This document shows, piece after piece, positions 18,860-27,022 of a DNA stretch of 64,000 nt (position 1 is the first letter of the stretch; each line of letters begins with the position of its first letter). Source of the stretch: JAEINY01 sp942490535 (GTDB lineage Bacteria; Bacteroidota; Bacteroidia; Bacteroidales; Marinilabiliaceae); contig CALNXQ010000005.1 in NCBI GenBank assembly GCA_942490535.1, forward strand, positions 1 through 64,000, given 5' to 3'. The notes under the pieces are model-generated. The model was not told where the DNA came from, ran no database searches, and saw nothing but the letters and a program-made list of their open reading frames with translations. The translations under genes and the position numbers were made by a program.

Positions 18860-20290
18860 TTAATTGTCTTTGTTGGAAATTATAAGCGCCTCAAAAACGG
18901 AAATATCGGCATCCCGCCAGCCATCCCATCCCAAGTGCGCTTTATCTTTAGAACAGTGCCCCAGAAATTCCTCCACAGTCCAACCGGTTTTCACAGCGAC
19001 CTGCGGCAGAAAAACCCCATGATGCCCCTCTTTCTCAATAAAAATACCGTGTTGCCCCAGAATAATTTCATCGATGGACTCAATTTTCCGGTGGGGCGTT
19101 AATACTGAAATCTCGTAACGTAAATGCGGCAGCTCCTCTTTTTTAATGGGCTCAAAGCGCTGATCACGCGTAGCGGCAGCCAGAGCCATCTCTTTAATCA
19201 GTTGTCCCAAAGGTACTGAAGAGGCAAATCGACCAATGCATCCCCGAAGCTGATTCTCATAATAGATGGAAACGAAGGCGCCGGACTGGGTGTGTTTCAA
19301 AATGGGTAAATCTTCGTTAATGGTTGGCTTTTCATAGTTAAAATAACCCAGCAATTCATTGCTCACCAAATCCAACAGCATCTCTTTCTCTTCCTTTGTA
19401 AGCTGAAAAGAAGGTAAGGCTGCATCCCGAACAGCAATGGCATGGTAGCCTACCACACCATGTTTTTCCCCTTGAGCCACATCGCCTGAATTGCGATATA
19501 ACAAATGTTCAAAAAGAAGATCGGAACGCGATTCTGTCATGTATAGCAACGTCATAACTGCTGTCCACCCGCACAAACCCGTCAATAACCCCTCCGGAGC
19601 ATGTTGTTTCAATCCTTGTAGACGTTCAAAAAGCAACCGGGGATTATTTTTCAGAATCACGTCTGCAGTTTGATGATCCTCCCGTACGGCATCCTCGTAT
19701 CCGGGATAATGGGAAAAATCAGTACTGATCACGAAGAGATTTCCAGGGCGAAAATACGGTTGCAAGGCATTAGCGATCAAGCGACACTCATTGACATCAT
19801 GCGTCCCTAAAACGATGGGAATAATTTTAAACGTATCCTTCAGCTGAACCTGTAAAAAAGGTAATTGAACCTCCAGGCTATGTTCGGCACTGTGCGCTTC
19901 GGGATGGAATGAAATCAACTCACATGCCTGTTTCAACTGTTGAGAGATGTCAGCATTAACCTGAATCTCCCCCAAAGGTGTTTGGTACCAACCCTTTTCA
20001 TACACGGAGGCCCCCTCAAAAGCCACGCTATGACTGGATCCCACCAAAAAAACATGTTCGACCTTACAGGCTCGCTCCAATTGTTTATAGGCGGCGGCGG
20101 CTACCTCACCTGAAAACAAATATCCCGCATGCGGAACAATGAGCGCTAGAATCGGATGTGTCTCATCCGATAAAGACGCATTATCCATCATCCGACCTAT
20201 CTGTTCTCTTAAAACTACCCCATTTCCCGCATAAAATCGGCCTGCTACAACCGGTTTACGTATTAAGAACTCTTCCATTTGACTTTTCAT
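18860..20290 (-). CDS. AmmeMemoRadiSam system protein B-A fusion (Memo + AMMECR1)
   Basis: 476 residues in two domains. Residues about 10-280 are a Memo domain (RKPVVAGRFYAG at the start, VPHAGYLFSGEVAA, GSSHSVAF, GTHDVNE and STDFSHYPGY), a fold related to class III extradiol dioxygenases with conserved His residues for a metal. Residues about 295-470 are an AMMECR1 domain (SGAFVSIYYENQLRGCIG, AAATRDQRF, KTGW). In many bacteria these are two genes; here they are one. The gene leads a three-gene minus-strand operon with a lipoprotein phosphoesterase and the cognate radical SAM enzyme. The family is conserved from archaea to man, but its reaction in bacteria is not settled. ATG at 20290 was taken; ATG four codons later is equally possible. 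Confidence 0.9.
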   Translation of the reverse strand: MKSQMEEFLIRKPVVAGRFYAGNGVVLREQIGRMMDNASLSDETHPILALIVPHAGYLFSGEVAAAAYKQLERACKVEHVFLVGSSHSVAFEGASVYEKGWYQTPLGEIQVNADISQQLKQACELISFHPEAHSAEHSLEVQLPFLQVQLKDTFKIIPIVLGTHDVNECRLIANALQPYFRPGNLFVISTDFSHYPGYEDAVREDHQTADVILKNNPRLLFERLQGLKQHAPEGLLTGLCGWTAVMTLLYMTESRSDLLFEHLLYRNSGDVAQGEKHGVVGYHAIAVRDAALPSFQLTKEEKEMLLDLVSNELLGYFNYEKPTINEDLPILKHTQSGAFVSIYYENQLRGCIGRFASSVPLGQLIKEMALAAATRDQRFEPIKKEELPHLRYEISVLTPHRKIESIDEIILGQHGIFIEKEGHHGVFLPQVAVKTGWTVEEFLGHCSKDKAHLGWDGWRDADISVFEALIISNKDN

Positions 20291-20509
20291 TAAAATACCA
20301 CCACTACCCTATCTATCCAAAATTGCCCAAAAAACAGAGACAACTGTCCAGTTCCTAATTACCCTCATCCTTCCTCACCTATAAAGTTACACTTTTTTTA
20401 GCCTTAAGGATATTTTTTTTACCCCTACTAACCGAACTCACTACAAACGGATTAAAGCCCACACAACCTACTAATGGCGGATATTCAATCCCTTTTTTTT
20501 CATTCATAA

Positions 20510-20540
20510 TTTGCATTCAAAGAAAAAGCCCCTATCTTTG
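20510..20540 (+). promoter_or_regulatory. Bacteroidota-type promoter of the tRNA-Lys gene
   Basis: TTTG at 20510-20513 and TATCTTTG at 20533-20540 are separated by exactly 19 bases, matching the -33 / -7 consensus of the Bacteroidota primary sigma factor. The tRNA begins 25 bases further on. Confidence 0.85.
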
Positions 20541-20565
20541 CAGCGCAATTGAGAAAAACAGGTAC

Positions 20566-20641
20566 GACTCAGTAGCTCAGCTGGTAGAGCACATCCCTTT
20601 TAAGGATGGGGTCCAGGGTTCGAACCCCTGCTGAGTCACCA
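20566..20641 (+). tRNA. tRNA-Lys (anticodon TTT), CCA encoded
   Basis: A 76-base cloverleaf can be drawn by eye. The acceptor arm is GACTCAG with CTGAGTC, the D arm contains AGCTCAGCTGGTAGAGC, and the anticodon stem is CATCC / GGATG around the loop CTTTTAA. The T arm carries GGTTCGAACCCC, and the 3' end is A plus CCA. The anticodon TTT reads Lys codons. It is a lone gene with its own promoter and terminator. Confidence 0.95.
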
Positions 20642-20644
20642 CTA

Positions 20645-20677
20645 AAAAGCTTCGGATTTTCCGGAGCTTTTTTTGTT
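20645..20677 (+). terminator. Rho-independent terminator after tRNA-Lys
   Basis: The stem AAAAGCTTCGG / CCGGAGCTTTT (20645-20655 with 20661-20671, one G-T pair) has a 5-base loop and is followed by a T-run. It begins 4 bases after the tRNA. Confidence 0.85.
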
Positions 20678-20735
20678 TTATCACCTTCCAATTAGAAGTA
20701 TCGGATCAATTCATATTGTTGGGGAATTGATTTTT

Positions 20736-20948
20736 TCATGCATAAATCTTTGCCACCCGATAGAGAAAAAAGGAGATATCTCTCACACCTCTCAGAGTGG
20801 CTCTAAAGGCATTCAGCTTCGCATTAAAAGATTCCGCAGAAGCGTTGGTACTGCGATTGTCAAAGAAATTCAAAATCCCTTCATAATGAAAATGAATAGA
20901 GTTTACACTGTGTATAAAGTACTGCACAATAATTCTACAACAAGACAT
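20736..20948 (-). pseudogene. Remnant of an IS transposase (C-terminal fragment)
   Basis: The 70-residue frame contains ILNFFDNRSTNASAESFNAK followed by LNAFRATLRGVRDISFFLYR and KIYA, then stops. This is the C-terminal end of a DDE transposase of the type often found in Bacteroidota (ISL3-like, ISAon1 group). The acidic residue of the ESFN segment is retained, but the rest of the protein is absent: no matching sequence precedes it in any frame and no terminal inverted repeats were found. It lies 95 bases past a tRNA gene. The ATG at 20948 is not the original start. It is a dead remnant, not a small gene. Confidence 0.75.
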
Positions 20949-21306
20949 TTCAACAACCTATCTTTCAAGCCCTAACACATCCTACATACACTGTAAACAC
21001 AACCTTCAGTGTCAACAAATCGCACCTACAAGGTAAATTAAACCAGATAAGGCAGACAGAAGAAATAACGAATCAAACTGAAAGAGTGAGTCAACCTCCT
21101 ATATTAAACCGTATCAAAGTCGCATTAAACTCACGTTTTAGTTTCTTTATTCTATCTAATAAATAGGTTTACTTCCTATAAACAGAACTATAACTCCATA
21201 AACAATTAATTAAAACACCAGAAGCATCATATAGCATACTGCTGCCTTCCTGCCGCATCAAGCCACACTATTTTTCCTATCTTTGAAAGAACTTAACTGA
21301 TATCTT
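20949..21306. promoter_or_regulatory. Intergenic stretch with a -7 promoter box for the tamA-like gene
   Basis: Nothing gene-like is seen in these 358 bases. A TATCTTTG at 21278-21285 fits the -7 consensus of Bacteroidota promoters and lies 21 bases before the TTG start at 21307. No good TTTG was found 19 bases upstream of it, so the promoter call is tentative. Confidence 0.4.
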
Positions 21307-23127
21307 TTGAAAGCAAGCTGTATATTCATATTATTCATGCTAATCTATTTGAATGGACTCTCACAGGAAAACCTGGAAGTAAAAGCCATCAAATTCAAAG
21401 GCAATAAGTCTTTTACAGCTTCTGAATTAAAAGAGTACATTTCTCTCACGCCAACCTCCTTTATCAAGCGCAAAATTCTAAAACAAGAACCATCCCGGTA
21501 TTCACATGAATTACATCAGGATGATATTTCACGGTTACAACAATTCTATCAAAAGGAAGGCTATCTGAATGTTGTTTTTCACCCCTCCTCAACTATCATT
21601 ACGCCCAAAAACAGAGTGAAAATTGTGATTAACCTCACTGAAGATGATCCCATTAAAGTGTCTGAAGTCAATTACATGGTAGATTCCACACTATCACTCC
21701 ACGAAACACTTCCACCTAAAGATCAAAAAAGTATCCTCCTTCAAAAGCATCTAAAGCCCAATTCCATTTTTCGGGACGAATGGGTCTTTCAGGATCAACT
21801 GTTAATCACCAATGCATTTAATGATAACGGATACGCCTACTCCAAGGCAGACTACACCATAAAAGTAGATACAGCAACCCACCAGGCCTCTATCAACTGG
21901 CAAATACAACGCCAGCGCCTAACACACTTCGGACCGGTTGTGGTAACCGGTAACGAAAGAGTGCCGGCAAAGAGCATCTTGAAGCAGCTCACCTTTACAA
22001 GGGGTGATATTTGGTCGAAAGAAAAAGTAGATCGGTCTCAAAAACAAATCTATAACCTGGGAATGTTTCGCGTAGCCTCCATCAAAACGGTAATGAATAA
22101 GGACCAACGTGACACCCTACCCATTCAGATTCTCATTAAGGAAGCACCCAAGTGGACCACACGCTTTGGGGTTGGCTATGGACGCGAAGATGAATTCAGG
22201 GCATTCACTGACCTACAATACCTGGGCTTTTTAACAAACACTGGTCGTGTTAACTTTTATGCCAAACACTCCAGTCTGGAACCCTATAACATCTCACTCC
22301 GTTTCACACAGCCAGCTTTTATTTTCCCGATGAATACACTATCCATCTATCCCTTTATCACAAAAGAAAATGAGCGCGGTTACAGTTTGTCAAAAAAAGG
22401 ATGGAACTTATCCTTCTTACAAAACTTCTCAGAACAACTTAACACAAATATCGGTTACTTCTTTGAGGATGTAAAATTAGACACCATCAACCTGACAGAT
22501 TTGGATCCTACCCTTTCGGATGGACCACTCTATCAAAAATCAGGTATTGCACTGGGAGGGATCTATAAAACAGCTGATCCCAAACTGGATCCGGTTCAAG
22601 GCTATTCTGTAGCCATGAATATCAAAACCAATGGGATGTATTTGACCCGCGAAATGCCCTTTTACAGAATACTTGTGGAATTCAAAAACTACCAAGCCCT
22701 TCGCCAAGGCGTAATTCTGGCCTTCAAGTTGAAATCCGGAAGTGTAAAGTCAACAGATCCAAACAGTGGCGTTCCCATCGACGAGCGTTTTTTCGCTGGA
22801 GGAAGCCACTCCGTCAGAGGTTGGTCACGAAGCGACCTAGGCCCCAAAGACGAGAAGGGCGATCCGCTAGGTGGGAATAGCTTGCTGGAAGGGAGTGTCG
22901 AGGCCAGAATATCAATAGCCAGATGGGGTACTTTTGTGCTATTTACCGATGCCGGAAACGTTTGGAAACAGTCCTTTACCATGCATTTAGACGACTTACA
23001 CTATGCCGCCGGGCTTGGCATACGCATAAAAACGCCCATTGGACCAGCCGGATTGGATTTTGCTCGTCCGATATTCGAACACACCAAGAGATGGCAGTTG
23101 CATTTTAACATTGGCCATCCTTTTTAA
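21307..23127 (+). CDS. tamA: TamA/BamA-like Omp85 outer membrane protein
   Basis: 606 residues with a signal peptide (about 1-20, ending NGLSQ), POTRA-type units in the N-terminal half (for example VKAIKFKGNKSFTASEL, and FGPVVVTGNERVPAKSILKQL, about residues 24-285), and a C-terminal 16-strand barrel. The barrel contains FFAGGSHSVRGW, which matches the conserved VRGF/Y motif of lid loop 6, and ends in Phe. Such proteins insert or assemble outer membrane proteins. The TamB-like gene follows after 8 bases, so this is most likely the TamA member rather than BamA. The start codon is TTG; the first in-frame ATG, eleven codons later, would cut the signal peptide. Confidence 0.85.
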   Translation: MKASCIFILFMLIYLNGLSQENLEVKAIKFKGNKSFTASELKEYISLTPTSFIKRKILKQEPSRYSHELHQDDISRLQQFYQKEGYLNVVFHPSSTIITPKNRVKIVINLTEDDPIKVSEVNYMVDSTLSLHETLPPKDQKSILLQKHLKPNSIFRDEWVFQDQLLITNAFNDNGYAYSKADYTIKVDTATHQASINWQIQRQRLTHFGPVVVTGNERVPAKSILKQLTFTRGDIWSKEKVDRSQKQIYNLGMFRVASIKTVMNKDQRDTLPIQILIKEAPKWTTRFGVGYGREDEFRAFTDLQYLGFLTNTGRVNFYAKHSSLEPYNISLRFTQPAFIFPMNTLSIYPFITKENERGYSLSKKGWNLSFLQNFSEQLNTNIGYFFEDVKLDTINLTDLDPTLSDGPLYQKSGIALGGIYKTADPKLDPVQGYSVAMNIKTNGMYLTREMPFYRILVEFKNYQALRQGVILAFKLKSGSVKSTDPNSGVPIDERFFAGGSHSVRGWSRSDLGPKDEKGDPLGGNSLLEGSVEARISIARWGTFVLFTDAGNVWKQSFTMHLDDLHYAAGLGIRIKTPIGPAGLDFARPIFEHTKRWQLHFNIGHPF

Positions 23128-23135
23128 CACTAATT

Positions 23136-26100
23136 ATGCTGAAGAGAAGTTTAAAATTCACCGGCTATTTGATAGGAAGCATTCTTTTGCTTTTATTCCT
23201 GCTGATGGCCTTCACACAAACTTCAACCTTCAGGCGGATTGTCAAAGAACAGCTTATTCAAATTGCAAATAACCAACTGCATGGCGAACTGAACATCGAA
23301 GTATTAGAAGGTAACTTATTCAATCGTCTATCCTTACACCAGCTGACATTTACCTCATCAGACAGTCTCATCTTGAGTCTTACAGACCTCACATTGGAAT
23401 ATGATTTAAAAACCATTCTAAACAACCAAATTACCATTGATTCCATCCATCTAATACACCCCCTCATCAACCTATGGCAGGAAAAAGATAGTACCTGGAA
23501 TATTCAACACCTGATTGCCAAGAGAACAGATACAATAGTAACAACGCAAAAAAAATTCCCGTTTGTCATCGTAGCAAATCATGTTAAAATTGATCAGGGC
23601 CAATTAGATATTCGTTCTTTTTCCAATCATATCCCTAAACAAATCAGCAACTTCAACCTGGAAGCTTCCGGGCGCTATCAAACGGATTCTGTCTCTATTC
23701 ACCTGCAACACCTCGCACTGGAAAGTCATACTCCATCCCTTCATATTCGCCAACTGAGTACTCTGTTTTATCAAGGAGGTTCCTGCATGGGCATTGATAG
23801 CTTAACGATTCGCACGGGTCAATCATCCTTCTCCGCAGAGGGACGCTACCAAGCCCTGACCGACATATCTACTCATCTAAATGTTAATCCGCTGGCACAG
23901 GAAGAATTTCAATTATTTATTCCGCAATTAAAACTCGCGACCTCCCCCATCATCGAAACACACTTTAAATCTAAAGGAGACAGCATCGAATGTTCAATAC
24001 AGCTGCAAAGTGATCAGGAAAAACTAACCATTAATGCTTCTATTTATGCCCTGTGGGAGGCTTTAAAAGACAACAACACACCAGCTCCTTTTTTTGCAAC
24101 GGCCCAATTGGCAGACATCCGTCCTGAAAATTGGATTCAACTTCCCGAAACTCACAGTCAACTAAATGGAATAATTAAAATTAAAGGAGCGAACCTCCTC
24201 AACTATAAAATGCCATTATCAATCAGTGCAATGCTGGACCAATCCTCATACCACAGCCACCTGTTTGATTCATTGCGCATAAAGGCTCAAATGATCAATG
24301 ACAGTATTTTCTTCTCCGGTCAAATACGATCAAAAATAGGACGCTCTACCCTCATCGGAAACATTAAAAACATATCCGCTATCCCCCATTATAATGGAAC
24401 ACTAACCGGAGACAGTATTTTGCCCCATTTAATCTTCCCTGAAATAGAAGGAACCTGCCTCAACACGCGGATAGAAATAACCGGAAAAGGTTTCACTCCC
24501 CAAGACCGCCAAATTAATGCGCATCTGACCTTAACACATTCTAATATATACCACATTCCAATAGATTCTGCCCGTCTTCAGGTTGGATTACTCCATAACA
24601 TCGTCCATTTAGATACTTTTGACATTTCGCTTCCGGGAGGAGTGACGCATGGAAATGGGAAATACAACCTTACATCCAACGACCTCAACGCCGATGTATT
24701 AACCACTCTTGATTCCATCACCTTTGTTAACCATTACCTGACTTCAAATATTGCATTCACAGCCTTAGAAAGTTCAATGCGAACGTCAGGTCAACCCGAC
24801 TCCCTATCCATTGAAGGGACTCTAACCGGGAATAAAGTTATTGGCTACGGCACTACCGTTCAAAACCTGACATCCCATTTTAGGGGTACCCTGAAAAACG
24901 AAAAATACGACTTTAAAGGATCCATCCAGGCTATGCAACTGGCATATAACCAGCTTCACCTGGATACACTGACCTCCATCATTCACCTGAATAACGATTT
25001 TCTATCCGCTCATACTAAGATCGAATGGGCAGATACATTACGGGCGACGATTCAATCCAACGTACAACTGAAGGATACCCTCACTATTTCCATTCCTCAA
25101 TTCGAGCTAAACACACTTATTTCTGAATTCTACTCACCGGATACCGCGCAAAACTTACAGCTATTTGACAACACCATGACCATTCATAATTTCCAGCTCA
25201 AGGATGCCTTAAATCCAAATTTTAATCTGAGTGCCAATGGCCATGTATCCATGGCGCAAACGGAACAGTTTGTTTTAAACATCACTGATTTTAACCTCTG
25301 GCAACTGAACAAACTCCTTGATTTACCAGATTCCATTGGTGGATATCTCTCAACCAACTTAACGCTTGCAGGACAATCAACATCACCGGAATTATCTGGT
25401 ACCATTCAAATTGATCAACCCCGTTATGGTGCAGTAACCTTCTCGGCCATGCAAAGTCAACTCAATTATAGCAATCAAAGGGGCGAAATGCAACTGAACA
25501 TTCCCGGGCTAGATGCTGGCTTTTTAGCAACCCTTTCGGCGCCCTTTCAGGCCTGTTTCGATTCAACCGGCTTTACTTTTGAACCGCCTGATACATTTGA
25601 AGCACAACTTAAGATCGACTCTTTAAACATCGCAAAGCCGCTCAACAAACACGCCACACGTATTGATGCGGAAGGTGTTCTGTCAATGGATATAAAGGCT
25701 TCAGGGACCATTGAAAACCCACTCTTCCTTGGAAATATTCATTTGACTAATGGCAAATTTGCAGATCCTAAATATGGCATCTACTATGATCGGGCTAAAG
25801 CAGACATTAACTTTTATGAAAATAAAATAAGCATCGATACATTTGTGGTGAAACGTGAAAAAGGATTCTTCAGTGCCACTGGAAATCTGGAATTTGATTC
25901 TACACTCATAAAGGGAAAGATTATCAGTTCTACCCTCATTGCCAATGCTGATCGATTCTTTTTGACACGGCACAAAAATTATGAACTCGAAATCGATGCC
26001 AAAACCTATCTAAAAACAGGAAATAACAAGCCTAAATTTGGCGGTAAAATCAATGTGCGGCAATCCGACTTCTACTTGCCTGCCTTTATTGCTTCCGCCG

Positions 26101-26996
26101 GAACAAATGAGGAGGAAGACGATACCCCATTGCTCGTACAGGCCCTATCAGCCAACCTTGACAGTACCTCAAACACCGATATCGAGATCAGAAAACGCAG
26201 AAAAGAACAACATGAGGCGTCAGATTTCATGAACAACCTGACTGGTCGCCTGAAACTGGAATTTCCGCGTAACACCTGGTTAAAAAGTGAAGACATGAAA
26301 CTGGAAATATGGGGCGATTTGGAAATTGTAAAAACCAGTCCATATTTTGAACTGTTTGGAGAAGTAGGCATCAACCGGGGACATTACATTTTATATGGAA
26401 AAAAATTGACCATCAAAGAAGGCCAAATCGTGTTCCAGGGTGGCGAAGATATCGATCCCTTGCTTAACTTCTCTGCTCAATATGTGTACCGGGGTGCCGA
26501 TCGGGAGAAACGGGAACTGGAAATGAATGTCTCCGGCAAGTTATCTGCCCCTGTGATTAAATTTAACCTGGATGACACCGAATTACCTGAGGCCGATGCC
26601 GTTTCCATCCTCATCTTTGGAAAAACCATGGACGAGATGAGTTTTGCGGGCCAAAACAGTTTGGTGGGCTCCATGGGATCAAACATGGTTGCTCAAGTAG
26701 TTACATCGCAGTTAAGCAAGACCTTAGGCACGCGCTTTAACCTGGATATGATTGAGGTAAACGCGACAGAGAATTGGTCCAGTGCCGCATTTGTGGTTGG
26801 AAAATACATTACCAATGATCTCTTTGTCATCTACCAACGTGGTTTTGGTGAATCAGAAGATGATGAGATCACACCTGAAACAGTTACGCTGGAATATGAA
26901 ATTAAACGAATTATTTTCGTTAGATTACAAAGTGGAAATTCGAAATCTTCCGGTTTAGATGTAATTTTGAAATTCGAGCCTCCCAAAGAAGATTAA
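23136..26996 (+). CDS. tamB: TamB-like translocation and assembly module protein
   Basis: 1286 residues. A single N-terminal membrane helix (about 9-29, LIGSILLLLFLLMAF) anchors a long periplasmic body of repeating beta-strands with frequent Ser/Asp turns, as in the AsmA/TamB bridge proteins. The last 350 residues form the conserved TamB domain (DUF490): TGRLKLEFPRNTWLKSED, GEVGINRGHYILYGKKL, IREGQIVFQG-like and DAVSILIFGKTMDEM can be seen. TamB spans the periplasm and works with TamA, in protein assembly or lipid transport between membranes. The gene starts 8 bases after the tamA-like stop and continues into a TPR gene 26 bases later. Confidence 0.9.
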   Translation: MLKRSLKFTGYLIGSILLLLFLLMAFTQTSTFRRIVKEQLIQIANNQLHGELNIEVLEGNLFNRLSLHQLTFTSSDSLILSLTDLTLEYDLKTILNNQITIDSIHLIHPLINLWQEKDSTWNIQHLIAKRTDTIVTTQKKFPFVIVANHVKIDQGQLDIRSFSNHIPKQISNFNLEASGRYQTDSVSIHLQHLALESHTPSLHIRQLSTLFYQGGSCMGIDSLTIRTGQSSFSAEGRYQALTDISTHLNVNPLAQEEFQLFIPQLKLATSPIIETHFKSKGDSIECSIQLQSDQEKLTINASIYALWEALKDNNTPAPFFATAQLADIRPENWIQLPETHSQLNGIIKIKGANLLNYKMPLSISAMLDQSSYHSHLFDSLRIKAQMINDSIFFSGQIRSKIGRSTLIGNIKNISAIPHYNGTLTGDSILPHLIFPEIEGTCLNTRIEITGKGFTPQDRQINAHLTLTHSNIYHIPIDSARLQVGLLHNIVHLDTFDISLPGGVTHGNGKYNLTSNDLNADVLTTLDSITFVNHYLTSNIAFTALESSMRTSGQPDSLSIEGTLTGNKVIGYGTTVQNLTSHFRGTLKNEKYDFKGSIQAMQLAYNQLHLDTLTSIIHLNNDFLSAHTKIEWADTLRATIQSNVQLKDTLTISIPQFELNTLISEFYSPDTAQNLQLFDNTMTIHNFQLKDALNPNFNLSANGHVSMAQTEQFVLNITDFNLWQLNKLLDLPDSIGGYLSTNLTLAGQSTSPELSGTIQIDQPRYGAVTFSAMQSQLNYSNQRGEMQLNIPGLDAGFLATLSAPFQACFDSTGFTFEPPDTFEAQLKIDSLNIAKPLNKHATRIDAEGVLSMDIKASGTIENPLFLGNIHLTNGKFADPKYGIYYDRAKADINFYENKISIDTFVVKREKGFFSATGNLEFDSTLIKGKIISSTLIANADRFFLTRHKNYELEIDAKTYLKTGNNKPKFGGKINVRQSDFYLPAFIASAGTNEEEDDTPLLVQALSANLDSTSNTDIEIRKRRKEQHEASDFMNNLTGRLKLEFPRNTWLKSEDMKLEIWGDLEIVKTSPYFELFGEVGINRGHYILYGKKLTIKEGQIVFQGGEDIDPLLNFSAQYVYRGADREKRELEMNVSGKLSAPVIKFNLDDTELPEADAVSILIFGKTMDEMSFAGQNSLVGSMGSNMVAQVVTSQLSKTLGTRFNLDMIEVNATENWSSAAFVVGKYITNDLFVIYQRGFGESEDDEITPETVTLEYEIKRIIFVRLQSGNSKSSGLDVILKFEPPKED

Positions 26997-27022
26997 TAAT
27001 TGAGATTGAAAAGAAGACTATC

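Noticed and set aside
20158..20358. 66-residue plus-strand frame across the Memo-AMMECR1 start
   Set aside because: Antisense to a strong gene, no family, no promoter.
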